From Enterobacter huaxiensis (GTDB taxonomy: Bacteria; Pseudomonadota; Gammaproteobacteria; Enterobacterales; Enterobacteriaceae), in NCBI RefSeq assembly GCF_003594935.2, contig NZ_CP043342.1, forward strand, positions 1,302,001 through 1,366,000: a DNA stretch of 64,000 nucleotides, given 5' to 3'. A model generated the notes under the pieces. The model searched no databases, was not told where the DNA came from, and saw only the letters and a program-made list of their open reading frames with translations. The translations under genes were made by a program, and so were the position numbers. Positions 41,314-51,193 of this stretch are shown here, piece after piece. Position 1 is the stretch's first letter, and every line of letters starts with the position of its first letter.

Positions 41314-41670
41314 CTACACCTCAACGAAAAAGTCTGAATAAAGGGTTTCACTGAAACCCAGCAGCATAGGCTGCCCTGGCCTGCAGAGCAATGGGCGTTT
41401 GATGATTGCCGGCATTTCAAGCATCAGTTTTGCCGCGCTGTCGGCGTCAGTGATGCTGGCGCGCAGAGATTCATCCAGCTTGCGCCAGGTGGTGCCGCGG
41501 GTATTCAGCAGCGCTTGCCAGCCAAGCTCACCGATCGCGGTATGCAGAAATTCTGCATCAAGCCCGTCGGCACGGTAATCGTGGAAGCGATACTCCACGC
41601 TGTTTGCCTCCAGCCAGCGGCGGGCTTTTTTGATGGTGTCGCAATTTTTAATGCCGTACATCACAACCAT
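41314..41670 (-). CDS. yffB: ArsC family protein YffB
   Basis: The 118-residue protein has the thioredoxin-like ArsC/Spx fold, beginning [23 protein letters not shown] with the family cysteine in KNCDT and ending with [20 protein letters not shown]. It corresponds to E. coli YffB, for which a glutathione-dependent reductase role has been suggested but arsenate reduction is not shown. It is the first gene of yffB-dapE-ypfN. Confidence 0.96.
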   Translation of the reverse strand: MVVMYGIKNCDTIKKARRWLEANSVEYRFHDYRADGLDAEFLHTAIGELGWQALLNTRGTTWRKLDESLRASITDADSAAKLMLEMPAIIKRPLLCRPGQPMLLGFSETLYSDFFVEV

Positions 41671-42057
41671 GGTGAATCCTTTTGTTCTTATGAAGAGATA
41701 ATGTTCAATTAATTCGAAGAAATATCCTTAAGTGCAATATAACACATTCAGGAATTCTCTTGATTTACGATTCTCCTTAATTCAACGCACATCTGTACGC
41801 TGAATATTCTTTCATCATTTAAGCATAGATGTCCACCGGGTTTAAAATTCTAATGAACTCAGGGGGTAAATTAAATTTCAGCTGCTCGTAGGGTTATTTC
41901 AAATTATTGCTATCCGTCACACAAAATTTAACCTGTCGCGTTCATATTTATCATAAATCCCTGACGGCAGCGGGGTACAATCACAGCAATTGGTCAGTTC
42001 GGCTTCACAATGATGATACGTTTTCGTAGAATGCGCATAATAATAAGAGAGGTAGTT
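41671..42057. other. AT-rich intergenic region upstream of ypfM
   Basis: This 387-bp stretch between yffB and the ypfM microgene is markedly AT-rich. It has an imperfect 12-bp inverted repeat at 41780-41805 (ATTCAACGCACA and TGTACGCTGAAT around TC) and a -10-like CATAAT near 42036. I see no other convincing gene or terminator. Confidence 0.6.
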
Positions 42058-42117
42058 ATGATTGAACGTGAACTGGGGAACTGGAAAGATTTTATCGAAG
42101 GTATGCTTCGTAAATGA
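42058..42117 (+). CDS. ypfM: Small protein YpfM (19 residues)
   Basis: ATG at 42058 to TGA at 42117 encodes MIERELGNWKDFIEGMLRK. It differs at one position from E. coli YpfM as I remember it (valine for glycine at residue 15), one of the very small proteins shown to be expressed. AGAGAGGT lies four to eleven bases before the ATG, a good ribosome-binding site. The sequence could form one amphipathic helix. The function is unknown. It falls within a longer open frame on the other strand (41917-42120) that looks accidental. Confidence 0.88.
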   Translation: MIERELGNWKDFIEGMLRK

Positions 42118-42183
42118 CATTCAGTAAGAATGCAAAAGCACTAAAATAAGTAAAATAACCATAGTGTGAATTAATCACACAAT

Positions 42184-42214
42184 AAAAAGGCGGCCCTCAG
42201 TGCCGCCTTTTTTA
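42184..42214. terminator. Bidirectional terminator between ypfM and acrD
   Basis: AAAGGCGGC (42186-42194) and GCCGCCTTT (42202-42210) form a 9-bp stem around CCTCAGT, with A-rich DNA before and TTTATTT after. It serves convergent ypfM and acrD transcripts. Confidence 0.88.
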
Positions 42215-42224
42215 TTTCACGCCG

Positions 42225-45200
42225 TTATTCCGGGCGCTCCTTCAGCGGGAAGCGGCGACGCACCAGCACAAAGAACAGCGGCACGAAATAGATAGCCAGA
42301 ATCGTGGCTGAAATCATGCCGCCCATCACCCCCGTACCGACCGCATGCTGGCTGCTTGAGCCTGCGCCAGAGCTGGTTGCCATCGGCAAAACGCCAAAGA
42401 CAAACGCCAGAGAGGTCATCAGGATCGGGCGCAAGCGCTGACGGCAGGCGTACAGCGTCGCCTCCATCAGGTCGTGGCCTTTCGCATTCATCTCATTGGC
42501 AAACTCGACGATCAGAATGGCGTTTTTCGCCGACAGGCCGATGACGGTGAGTAACCCCACCTGGAAGTAGACATCGTTTTCCAGCCCCCGCATCCAGGTT
42601 GCCAGCAGCGCGCCGATCACGCCCAGCGGCACCACCAGCATCACCGAGAACGGCACGGACCAGCTCTCATACAGCGCGGCGAGGCAAAGGAAGACCACCA
42701 GCAATGAGAGGGCATACAGGGCAGGGGCCTGCGCACCGGAGAGGCGCTCCTGGTAGGACATCGCCGTCCACTCCAGGCCAAACCCGGTCGGCAGCTGCTG
42801 CACCAGCTGTTCCATGATATCCATCGCCGTACCGGTACTGACGCCCGGCGCGGCTTCACCCACAATTTCCAGCGCGGAATAGCCGTTATAGCGCTCCAGG
42901 CGCGGCGAGCCGGTTTCCCAGCGCGAGGTGGCAAAGGCGGAGAACGGCACCATGCCGCCCGCGTTATTGCGTACGTACCAGCGGTTAATGTCGTCCGGGA
43001 GCATGCGGTATTTGGCGGCAGACTGAACGTAGACTTTCTTCACGCGGCCGCGATCCATAAAGTCGTTCACATAGCTGGAGCCCCACGCGGTTTGCAGCGT
43101 GTCGTTGATATCATCGATAGAGACGCCGAGCGCCTGCGCCTTACGCTGATCGATATCCACCTGCAGCTGCGGGCTGTCGTCCAGGCCGTTGTGGCGCACG
43201 CGGGTCAACTGCGGATCTTTTCCCGCCAGGTCGAGCAGCTTATCGCGCGCCGCCATAAGCGCATCGTGCCCGGCGCCTGCGTGATCCTGCAGCTCCATAT
43301 CAAACCCTGCCGAGCTGCCGAGGCCGCTGATGGCCGGTGGGCTGCTGGCAAATACGCGCGCTTCTTTAATATGGCTGAAGGCTTTGGTCGCGCGTTCGAT
43401 AATGGCAAACGAGGAGCCCGTCTCGCTGTCGCGCTGGTCCCAGTCTTTCAGGCGCACGAACATACGCGCCACGTTCTGCCCGTTACCGCCCGGGCCGGAG
43501 CCGACGGTGGAAAAGACCGAGACAACGTTATCTTTCTCTTTGGTCTGGAAGTAGTTTTCAATCTTCTGCACCACCTTTAGCGTCTGCTGCTGCGTCGAGC
43601 CGCTCGGCAGCTGAACGGAGGTGATAAACATGCCGCGGTCTTCAAGCGGCAGGAAGGAGGTTGGCAGACGCAGGAACAGGAAGACCATGCCGCCGAGGAG
43701 CAGAACGTAGACCACCATCCAGCGCGCGCTGCGGTGCAGGATTTTCCCTACGCCCGCTTCATAGCGCGCCGCATTGCGGTTAAACATGCGGTTAAACCAG
43801 CCGAAGAAGCCTTTCTGGCCGTGGTGTTCGCCCTTATGCAGCGGCTTGAGGAGGGTCGCGCAGAGGGCCGGAGTCAGGATCATTGCCACCAGCACCGAGA
43901 GCACCATCGCAGAGACGATGGTGATGGAGAACTGGCGATAGATCGCGCCGGTTGTGCCGCCAAAGAAGGCCATCGGAATAAATACCGCCGAGAGTACCAT
44001 TGCGATACCGACCAGGGCGCCCTGAATTTGCCCCATCGATTTTCGCGTTGCCTCACGCGGCGATAGCCCTTCCTCGCTCATGATACGTTCGACGTTTTCC
44101 ACCACCACGATGGCATCGTCCACCAGCAGACCTATTGCCAGCACCATCGCAAACATGGTCAGGGTATTGATGCTGTAGCCAAAGGTGTACAGCACCGCGA
44201 AGGTGCCGAGGAGGACCACCGGTACGGCAATGGTGGGGATAAGCGTGGCGCGGAAGTTCTGCAGGAACAGATACATCACCAGGAACACCAGCGCGATCGC
44301 TTCAAGCAGGGTTTTCACCACGTCTTCTATCGAGGCTTTCACGAAGGAGGTGGTTTCGTAGGCGACTTTGTACTCAAGCCCGTGCGGGAAAAAGTGCGAC
44401 AGCTCGTCGAGGCGGTCGATCACCAGCTGCGCGGTAGCCATTTCGTTCGCGCCGGAGGCCAGTTTGACCCCTAAGCCAGAAGCCTGATTACCGTTAAAAC
44501 GGCTCAGGTAGTCATATTTTTCTGCACCCATTTCCACGGTGGCGACATCGCCCAGGCGCACTTCAGAGCCGTCCTGATTGACGCGCAGCGTGATATCGCG
44601 GAACTGCTCGGGCGTCTGGAGGAGCGACTGCGAGTTAATCGTGGCATTCAGCGCCTGGTTATCCACGGACGGCGTACCGCCCAGCTGGCCTACCGCAATC
44701 TGGGCATTCTGCGATTCGATAGCGTCGGTGACGTCTTTGGCCGTCATCTGCACGCTGTTCAGCTTGTCGGGATCCAGCCAGATGCGCATGGAGTACTGAG
44801 AGCCGTAGGCATCGATATCCCCCACGCCGTTAATACGGCTGAGCGGATCCTGGATATTACTCGCCACGTAGTCGGCAATATCCTGTTTATCCATTGAGCC
44901 ATCGGTGGAGACGAACGCGATGGTCAGAATATTGGTATCACCGGTTTTACGCACCGTGACGCCCTGGTTCTGCACGGCCTGCGGCAGCTTACGCAGGGCA
45001 GACTGCAGCTGGTTTTGCACCTGCTGCACCGCTTCGTCCGGATCCGTACCCGCGGTGAAGCTCAGGGTGACCGTGGCCTGCCCCGTAGCGCTGCTCTGCG
45101 AGGACATATACATCAGGTTATCGAGCCCCGTCATGTTCTGCTCAATCACCTGGGTAACGGTATTCTCCAGCGTCTGGGCTGATGCGCCGGGATAGTTTGC

Positions 45201-45338
45201 CGTGACGCGCACGTTCGGCGGTGCGAGATCGGGGTATTGCTCAACGGGAAGTGATGTAATTGCCAGGACGCCCGTCAGGCATAACAGGATGGCAAGCACC
45301 CAGGCAAAAATGGGGCGATCGATGAAAAAATTCGCCAT
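42225..45338 (-). CDS. acrD: RND multidrug efflux transporter AcrD
   Basis: AcrD is the inner-membrane proton-driven pump that, with AcrA and TolC, exports aminoglycosides and other polar drugs. The 1037-residue protein begins [25 protein letters not shown] and has the 12-helix RND layout with two large periplasmic loops. The proton-relay aspartates are in [19 protein letters not shown], and the conserved [15 protein letters not shown] follows. It matches E. coli AcrD almost throughout, and is set apart from AcrB by its lone position without acrA and its narQ neighbour. A BaeR-like sequence lies about 115 bp upstream. Confidence 0.98.
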   Translation of the reverse strand: MANFFIDRPIFAWVLAILLCLTGVLAITSLPVEQYPDLAPPNVRVTANYPGASAQTLENTVTQVIEQNMTGLDNLMYMSSQSSATGQATVTLSFTAGTDPDEAVQQVQNQLQSALRKLPQAVQNQGVTVRKTGDTNILTIAFVSTDGSMDKQDIADYVASNIQDPLSRINGVGDIDAYGSQYSMRIWLDPDKLNSVQMTAKDVTDAIESQNAQIAVGQLGGTPSVDNQALNATINSQSLLQTPEQFRDITLRVNQDGSEVRLGDVATVEMGAEKYDYLSRFNGNQASGLGVKLASGANEMATAQLVIDRLDELSHFFPHGLEYKVAYETTSFVKASIEDVVKTLLEAIALVFLVMYLFLQNFRATLIPTIAVPVVLLGTFAVLYTFGYSINTLTMFAMVLAIGLLVDDAIVVVENVERIMSEEGLSPREATRKSMGQIQGALVGIAMVLSAVFIPMAFFGGTTGAIYRQFSITIVSAMVLSVLVAMILTPALCATLLKPLHKGEHHGQKGFFGWFNRMFNRNAARYEAGVGKILHRSARWMVVYVLLLGGMVFLFLRLPTSFLPLEDRGMFITSVQLPSGSTQQQTLKVVQKIENYFQTKEKDNVVSVFSTVGSGPGGNGQNVARMFVRLKDWDQRDSETGSSFAIIERATKAFSHIKEARVFASSPPAISGLGSSAGFDMELQDHAGAGHDALMAARDKLLDLAGKDPQLTRVRHNGLDDSPQLQVDIDQRKAQALGVSIDDINDTLQTAWGSSYVNDFMDRGRVKKVYVQSAAKYRMLPDDINRWYVRNNAGGMVPFSAFATSRWETGSPRLERYNGYSALEIVGEAAPGVSTGTAMDIMEQLVQQLPTGFGLEWTAMSYQERLSGAQAPALYALSLLVVFLCLAALYESWSVPFSVMLVVPLGVIGALLATWMRGLENDVYFQVGLLTVIGLSAKNAILIVEFANEMNAKGHDLMEATLYACRQRLRPILMTSLAFVFGVLPMATSSGAGSSSQHAVGTGVMGGMISATILAIYFVPLFFVLVRRRFPLKERPE

Positions 45339-45411
45339 GAAAATGTGACCTCGTTTTGCAGCACGTCGTTGTTGTTGATTAGCCGCCTAACTTTAGCGGT
45401 TAGGCGGGGGG

Positions 45412-45468
<57 letters not shown>

Positions 45469-45470
<2 letters not shown>

Positions 45471-47163
45471 AGTTCCCCGTCAGCCCTGCAGGCGTGCGGA
45501 ACGTGACGCTGACCTGCGTCCCGCCGTTCTGAGGCTGTGAAAACTGCAGCGTTCCGCCGAGCCTTCCCGCGCGCTCGCGCATAATATTCAGCCCGTAATG
45601 TCCCGGCGGCTCGCTCGCGTCGCCAATGCCAATGCCGTTATCGCGGATGTTGACGGTGTGCGTGCCGTCCGCCGAGGTGATGCAGCTGACGGTAATCTCG
45701 CTCGCCTCGGCATGCTTAATAGCATTCAGCACCGCTTCACGCACAATCTGCAGCAGGTGGACCTGCTTTTGCGCGTCCAGCGCGAGCGACGAAAGCCGAC
45801 AGTCGAGGATCAGTTTCGCCTTCGTCTGGTTTTGCAATCCGTCGAGCGACTCCTGCAGCGCGGCAGGAAGGTTGGCGTGATTGAGCGTCAGGCGGAAGGT
45901 GGTGAGCAGCTCGCGCAGCTGATGCCAGGCATTGTTTAACTCGCGGGAAAAGTCCGCGATGATGGTTTGCGCCGGGCCATTCTCTTGCGGCACCGCATGT
46001 TTTAGCAGCGTGAGCTGAATGCGCAGGTACGATAAGACCTGCGCCAGAGAATCATGCAGCTCGCGGGCAATGGTGGCGCGCTCCTCCATCAGCAGCAGCT
46101 GTTGATAGTGTTTCTGCCCCTGGTTGAAGTAGAGCCCGCGCCCCAGCATCGTCGCCACGCTTTTCATCAGGGGAAGCGATACGCTGCCGGTTTCGCTTTG
46201 CCAGCGCAGCTCGCCGTAGAGCGTATCCTGCATCAGCACCGGTAAACTGTGCAGCGTTGCGCCGGGCGATTCAACCCCTTCGCAGAGCTGCCAGTCGTCA
46301 CTGGTGCGCAGCTCCAGATAATTCATCTGCGTATACTCATGCACAATCTGCAAAATATGCCTGAAGCAGTGGCTGTCTATCTGCCCGGTATTCAGCGCCT
46401 GAGAACAGGTGAAGAGCATTTCGAGCTGCTGATGGGCTTCATTCAGATGCTGCGTCTTTTCCGCTACGGATTGTTCCAGCGAGCGATAAAGCGTATGCAG
46501 CTCCGCTGACATATGGTTAAACGCGCGGGAGAGCTGGCCCAGCTCGTTCGGCAGCAAAGTGTCAGGGGCTGGCGTCGAAAACTGGCCCTGTTCAATACGC
46601 TCGCTGGCCGCCACCAGGTTGTTGAGGGGCAAAACCACCTGGCGTCGGATCCGCCGCAGCGTCATGGCAGCCAGCAGAAGAATACCGAGCCCGCCCGCCA
46701 GCGACATCAAAATAACCCGCTGAATTTTACGCTCGGTATAGTGCTGAAGGGCCAGAACGAATGCGTCAATGCGGCCAACAAAATCCTCAATGTGGTTCTG
46801 GTACCACAGGATGTCGCCGCTGGCGACGCGCCTGTCCATCTCCTGCCAGGCAAGATGAAGCTGCTGATAGCGCGCTTTGACGTCATCCGGCACATACCAG
46901 CGGCTCAGTTTCTGCAGGGCGGGCGCGCTCAGCGTCTGCTGCCATGTCTCGCGGTGCTCGGCGAGCGACGGGCTGGCGCGCTCCATTTCATAGCCAAGAC
47001 GGTAGCTCTGCATGCGCAGCGAGCCCGCGATGTTGATCGCCTCGGCGTCGCGCTGGCTGCTGGCAAGCGTCAATAGCGCAAGGGTGCTGGTCAACGCGGA
47101 CAGCACGATGATGGAAAAGAAAGCCCGAGCCAGGCTTGTGGAAACGGGTCGTTTAACGGTCAC
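45469..47163 (-). CDS. narQ: Nitrate/nitrite sensor histidine kinase NarQ
   Basis: NarQ senses periplasmic nitrate and nitrite and phosphorylates NarL and NarP. The GTG at 47163 gives 564 residues starting VTVKRPVSTSLARAFFSI, matching the E. coli start, with AGGAAG upstream; the longer frame adds 25 unconserved residues. Two membrane segments flank the periplasmic ligand domain, whose P-box reads INIAGSLRMQSYRLGYE. A HAMP domain, a cysteine-containing linker (ALNTGQ region) and the kinase core with TIARELHDSLAQVL (phosphorylated His) follow. It is divergent from aegA. Confidence 0.97.
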
Positions 47164-47315
47164 AAAACAGCTTCCTGAATAAAATTGATCTGCCACAGGT
47201 TCACTGGAGATAGTTTGGCTTTCTGGGCATTTGAACATTGCCTGACAACGCCACCGTGGGTAAATACAGTACTTATAGAAAGAATAAGGTTATTGAACCA
47301 AAAACAGGTGTCGTT

Positions 47316-49292
47316 ATGAATCGTTTTATTATGGCCAACAGCCAGCAGTGTATTGGATGTCGTGCCTGCGAGGTCGCGTGTGTAATGGCGCACAACGGCG
47401 AACAGCATGTCCTGAGCGAGCACCAGTTTACCCCCCGCATTACGGTCCTCAAATCAGGCAGAAAAAATAGCCCCGTCACCTGCCATCACTGTGAGGATGC
47501 GCCCTGCGCGCGAAGCTGCCCGAATGGTGCCATCAGCAGGCACAGCGACAGCGTACAGGTGAATCAGCAAAAATGCATTGGTTGCAAAGCCTGCGTGGTG
47601 GCCTGTCCGTTCGGCACCATGGAGATTGTCGTTACGCCGCTGGATGACGGCAGCGCGAAGGCCTCGGCGCACAAGTGCGACCTCTGCCTGGGGCGCCCAC
47701 AGGGCCCGGCCTGCATCGAAAACTGCCCGGCCGGGGTGCTCACGCTTGCCACGCCCGCCGCGCTAGACTCTCTTTCAAAAGCCCGCCGACGCCGCACCGC
47801 ACGGCTGGAAGCGCAGCCCTGGCACAGCGACGCGGTGCAGCAGGAACACCCGCAAACCAGGCTGCAGCAGATGCATAGTACGCCAGCGCGCGGCGAGCCG
47901 GACAAACTCGCTGCGCAAGAACGCGCCTGCCATTTCAATGAGATTTACCTGCCGTTTCGCGCGGAACAGGCCCAACGCGAGGCGTCCCGCTGTCTCACAT
48001 GCGGCGAGCACAGCATCTGCGAGTGGACCTGCCCGCTGCATAACCACATTCCCCAGTGGATCGCGCGCATCAAGGAGGGCGATATCGCCGGTGCGGTCGA
48101 ACTTTCTCATCAAACCAACTGTTTACCGGAAATTACCGGCCGCGTCTGCCCGCAGGATCGTTTATGTGAAGGCGCCTGCACGCTGCGCGATGAGCTCGGC
48201 TCGGTGACCATTGGCAACATTGAGCGCTATATCTCTGACCAGGCGCTGGCGATGGGCTGGAGGCCGGATTTGAGCGGCGTTTCTCCGGTGAATAAGCAGG
48301 TGGCGATTATTGGCGCAGGACCGGCAGGGCTGGCCTGCGCGGACGTGCTGGTGCGCAGTGGGGTGAGCGTCACGGTCTATGACCGCCATCCGGAAATCGG
48401 CGGCTTGCTGACGTTTGGCATTCCGGCGTTCAAGCTTGATAAATCACTGCTCGCGCGGCGCAGAGAGATTTTTACCGCCATGGGGATCCGCTTCAGGCTG
48501 AACTGTGAGGTGGGTAAGGACGTCACGATGGCGCAGCTGCAAAGTGAACATGACGCGCTCTTTATCGGCGTGGGCACCTACCGCTCCATGAAGGCCGGCA
48601 TTCCGCATGAAGATGCGCCCGGCGTCTATGACGCGCTGCCGTTCATGGTGGCGAACACGCGGAACGTCATGGGGCTTGAGCCGACGGAGGCCGAGCCGTT
48701 TATTGACACCCGGGGGCTGAACGTGGTGGTGCTCGGCGGAGGCGATACGGCAATGGACTGCGTGCGAACCGCTTTGCGACACGGTGCCGCGAAGGTGACC
48801 TGCGCCTATCGACGGGATGAGGCCAATATGCCCGGCTCGAAGAAAGAGGTGAAGAACGCGAAGGACGAGGGCGCTGAGTTTGAATTCAACGTCCAGCCGG
48901 TCGAGCTGACGCTAGATGCCAACGGGCAGGTCAACGGTATCCGAATGCTGCGTACCGAACTGGGCGAACCGGACGCGCAGGGGCGTCGTCGTCCTGTTCC
49001 TGTCGCCGGCAGCGAGTTTGTGATGCCCGCCGATGCGGTCATTATGGCGTTTGGTTTTAACCCCCATGCGATGCCGTGGCTGGAGGCTCAGGGAGTGAGA
49101 ACAGATGACTGGGGGCGCATTATCGCCTCCGTGGAGGGGCGCTATCGTTACCAGACCTCCAACCCGCAAATCTTCGCCGGGGGGGACGCGGTGCGCGGGG
49201 CCGATCTGGTGGTGACCGCCATGGCAGAAGGGCGCCACGCCGCGCAGGGTATTATTGACTGGCTTGGCGTTAAACCGGCAAAACCACACTAG
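47316..49292 (+). CDS. aegA: Fe-S oxidoreductase AegA
   Basis: The 658-residue protein fuses an N-terminal ferredoxin domain with several CxxCxxCxxxC clusters (CIGCRACEVAC, CHHCEDAPCARSC, CIGCKACVVAC) to a GltD-like flavoprotein half. The latter has a cluster-binding segment (CLTCGEHSICEWTCP), then FAD- and NADPH-binding folds (AIIGAGPAGLACADV, VVVLGGGDTAMDC). E. coli AegA is expressed anaerobically and has been linked to formate-dependent urate degradation with YgfT-like partners. The ATG at 47316 matches the E. coli start. It is divergent from narQ, so nitrate or oxygen control is likely. Confidence 0.96.
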   Translation: MNRFIMANSQQCIGCRACEVACVMAHNGEQHVLSEHQFTPRITVLKSGRKNSPVTCHHCEDAPCARSCPNGAISRHSDSVQVNQQKCIGCKACVVACPFGTMEIVVTPLDDGSAKASAHKCDLCLGRPQGPACIENCPAGVLTLATPAALDSLSKARRRRTARLEAQPWHSDAVQQEHPQTRLQQMHSTPARGEPDKLAAQERACHFNEIYLPFRAEQAQREASRCLTCGEHSICEWTCPLHNHIPQWIARIKEGDIAGAVELSHQTNCLPEITGRVCPQDRLCEGACTLRDELGSVTIGNIERYISDQALAMGWRPDLSGVSPVNKQVAIIGAGPAGLACADVLVRSGVSVTVYDRHPEIGGLLTFGIPAFKLDKSLLARRREIFTAMGIRFRLNCEVGKDVTMAQLQSEHDALFIGVGTYRSMKAGIPHEDAPGVYDALPFMVANTRNVMGLEPTEAEPFIDTRGLNVVVLGGGDTAMDCVRTALRHGAAKVTCAYRRDEANMPGSKKEVKNAKDEGAEFEFNVQPVELTLDANGQVNGIRMLRTELGEPDAQGRRRPVPVAGSEFVMPADAVIMAFGFNPHAMPWLEAQGVRTDDWGRIIASVEGRYRYQTSNPQIFAGGDAVRGADLVVTAMAEGRHAAQGIIDWLGVKPAKPH

Positions 49293-49359
49293 CGTCGGCG
49301 GGCGACAAAGCGGGTTTCACGGCGTAGTATAAGCAGACTCATTTTGCCGTGGAGCCCGT

Positions 49360-49953
49360 ATGACCCTGAAAATTGACGTGATCAAAGACAAAATTCTCTC
49401 CGAAAATTACTTTGTCCTGCGTAACATTACCTATGATTTAACGCGAAGAAACGGGGAAGTGATCCGCCACAGGCGCGAGGTCTATGACCGGGGCAACGGG
49501 GCAACCATTCTGCTGTATAGCCGCGAAAAGCAAAGCGTGGTGCTGATTCGCCAGTTCCGCGTCGCAACGTGGGTAAACGGCAACCCTGACGGACGGCTGA
49601 TCGAAACCTGTGCGGGGCTGCTCGACGACGATGAGCCCGAAGTCTGTATCCGCAAAGAGGCCGTGGAAGAGACGGGCTTTGAAGTGGGTGAAGTTAAAAA
49701 AGTGTTCGAGCTGTATATGTCGCCGGGCGGCGTGACGGAACTCGTTCACTTCTTCATTGCGGAGTACAACGAGGCGCAGCGAACTCACCGGGGCGGCGGG
49801 GTTGAGGATGAAGATATCGACGTGCTGGAAATCCCATTCACTCAGGCGCTTGCGATGGTGAAAAGTGGGGAGATCAGGGACGGTAAAGCAGTGATATTGC
49901 TGCAGTACTTACAAACAACCGGCCTGATGAATACCGCCTTCGAACGGCAGTAG
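49360..49953 (+). CDS. nudK: GDP-mannose pyrophosphatase NudK
   Basis: NudK is a Nudix hydrolase that cleaves GDP-mannose to GMP and mannose-1-phosphate. The 197-residue protein has the Nudix box in [27 protein letters not shown], split as the G-x5-E-x7-REUxEExGU pattern with lysine for the first arginine. The N-terminal [21 protein letters not shown] is typical of the ADP-sugar/GDP-mannose subgroup. It lies downstream of aegA by 67 bp and could be co-transcribed. Confidence 0.96.
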   Translation: MTLKIDVIKDKILSENYFVLRNITYDLTRRNGEVIRHRREVYDRGNGATILLYSREKQSVVLIRQFRVATWVNGNPDGRLIETCAGLLDDDEPEVCIRKEAVEETGFEVGEVKKVFELYMSPGGVTELVHFFIAEYNEAQRTHRGGGVEDEDIDVLEIPFTQALAMVKSGEIRDGKAVILLQYLQTTGLMNTAFERQ

Positions 49954-50059
49954 TTTATATTTCGGATAAATCTATCCGATAAATCCGATTGAGCAAGCCC
50001 GGTTGTAACACGAAGATACTGCCCAGTTTGACGTTTTCGCTTCCGGGATTGTGCCATTC

Positions 50060-51103
50060 ATGCGCCAGTGCGTTTTTATTCTCCTCCTGTTTTGTGCGTT
50101 ACCCGCGCCGCTGGCGTGGGCAGCACCCGCCCAGCAGTCATTCTCTGACTGGCAGGTTACCTGCAATAACCAGAATTTTTGCGTTGCGCGCAATACCGGG
50201 GAACACCTTGGCCTGGTCATGAGCCTGAGCCGCAGCGCCGGGGCGAAAACGGATGCCACGCTGCGCATCGAGCTGGGAGGGCTGGACGCCCCTCCGGTGA
50301 AAGAGCCGGACATCGCCCCCCGGCTGCTGCTGGACAACGTGCCGATAAAACTGGAGCCACACCGCTGGCAGTTAACCCCCTGGCACCTGAAGACCGACGA
50401 TGCCGCTACCATCACCGCGTTTTTGAAAAACATCCAGGAAGGTAACGCGCTGACCCTGCGCGATGGAAAACAGATTATCTCGCTGGACGGCCTGAAGGCT
50501 GCCCTGTTGTTTATCGATGCTCAGCAAAAACGCGTCGGAAGTGAAACCGCCTGGATTAAGAAGGGGGACAGCCCGCCGCTGAGCGTGCCGCCAGCTCCCC
50601 CACTGAAAGAGGTGGCGGTGGTCAATCCGACGCCGACGCCGCTGACGCACGATGAGCTGAATGACCTGCTGGATTACGGCACCTGGCGCATGAACAACAG
50701 CCAGTGCTCGCTGGACCCGAGCCGGCGCGAAGTGCGCGTCACCGCGTTAACCGACGACAAGGCGCTGCTGATCGTCAGCTGTGAAGCGGGCGCGTATAAC
50801 ACCGTTGATCTGGCATGGATAGTGTCGCGCAAAAAAGCGTTTGCTGCCCGCAGCGTCAGGCTGCGCCTGCCGTTTACCCCATCCAGTGAAAGCAGCGACA
50901 TGGAGCTGATGAACGCCAAATTCGACGAGAAAGCGCGGGAGCTGACCACCCTTGCATTAGGGCGCGGGATTGGCGACTGCGGCATCCAGACGCGCTGGCG
51001 TTTTGACGGCCAGCGCTTCCGTCTGGTGCGTTACGCAGAAGAGCCAAGCTGCGATGGCTGGAATGGGCCAGATGCCTGGCCCACGCTGTGGATCACGCGG
51101 TAG
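50060..51103 (+). CDS. ypfG: DUF1176 domain exported protein YpfG
   Basis: The 347-residue protein has a signal peptide, MRQCVFILLLFCALPAPLAWA, and a mature part beginning APAQQSFSDWQVTCNNQNFC, so it should be periplasmic. Paired cysteines are scattered (TCNNQNFC; NSQCSLD; DCGIQT; PSCDGW), suggesting disulfides. The same position and length (347) apply to E. coli YpfG. A GTG at 50051 is an alternative start; the ATG at 50060 was preferred for spacing to GGGA. No function is known. It precedes a REP pair convergent with tktB. Confidence 0.9.
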   Translation: MRQCVFILLLFCALPAPLAWAAPAQQSFSDWQVTCNNQNFCVARNTGEHLGLVMSLSRSAGAKTDATLRIELGGLDAPPVKEPDIAPRLLLDNVPIKLEPHRWQLTPWHLKTDDAATITAFLKNIQEGNALTLRDGKQIISLDGLKAALLFIDAQQKRVGSETAWIKKGDSPPLSVPPAPPLKEVAVVNPTPTPLTHDELNDLLDYGTWRMNNSQCSLDPSRREVRVTALTDDKALLIVSCEAGAYNTVDLAWIVSRKKAFAARSVRLRLPFTPSSESSDMELMNAKFDEKARELTTLALGRGIGDCGIQTRWRFDGQRFRLVRYAEEPSCDGWNGPDAWPTLWITR

Positions 51104-51106
51104 TTT

Positions 51107-51183
51107 TGCCGGGTGGCGGCTACGCCTTACCCGGCCTACGTTTCGGACCATGTAGGCCCGGTAAGCGTAGCGCCACCGGGCAC
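51107..51183. repeat. REP/BIME-like inverted repeat pair (copy 4)
   Basis: GCCGGGTGGCGGCTACGCC (51108-51126) and GCGTAGCGCCACCGGGC (51165-51181) are inverted copies around CCTACGTTTCGGACCATGTAGG. It lies between the convergent stops of ypfG and tktB, like copy 3 between hda and the aminopeptidase gene. Confidence 0.88.
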
Positions 51184-51193
51184 GCTGGCCGGA

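Noticed and set aside
41917..42120. 67-codon open frame on the minus strand opposite ypfM
   Set aside because: Its sequence has no recognisable features and its start overlaps the conserved ypfM microgene, which explains the conservation.
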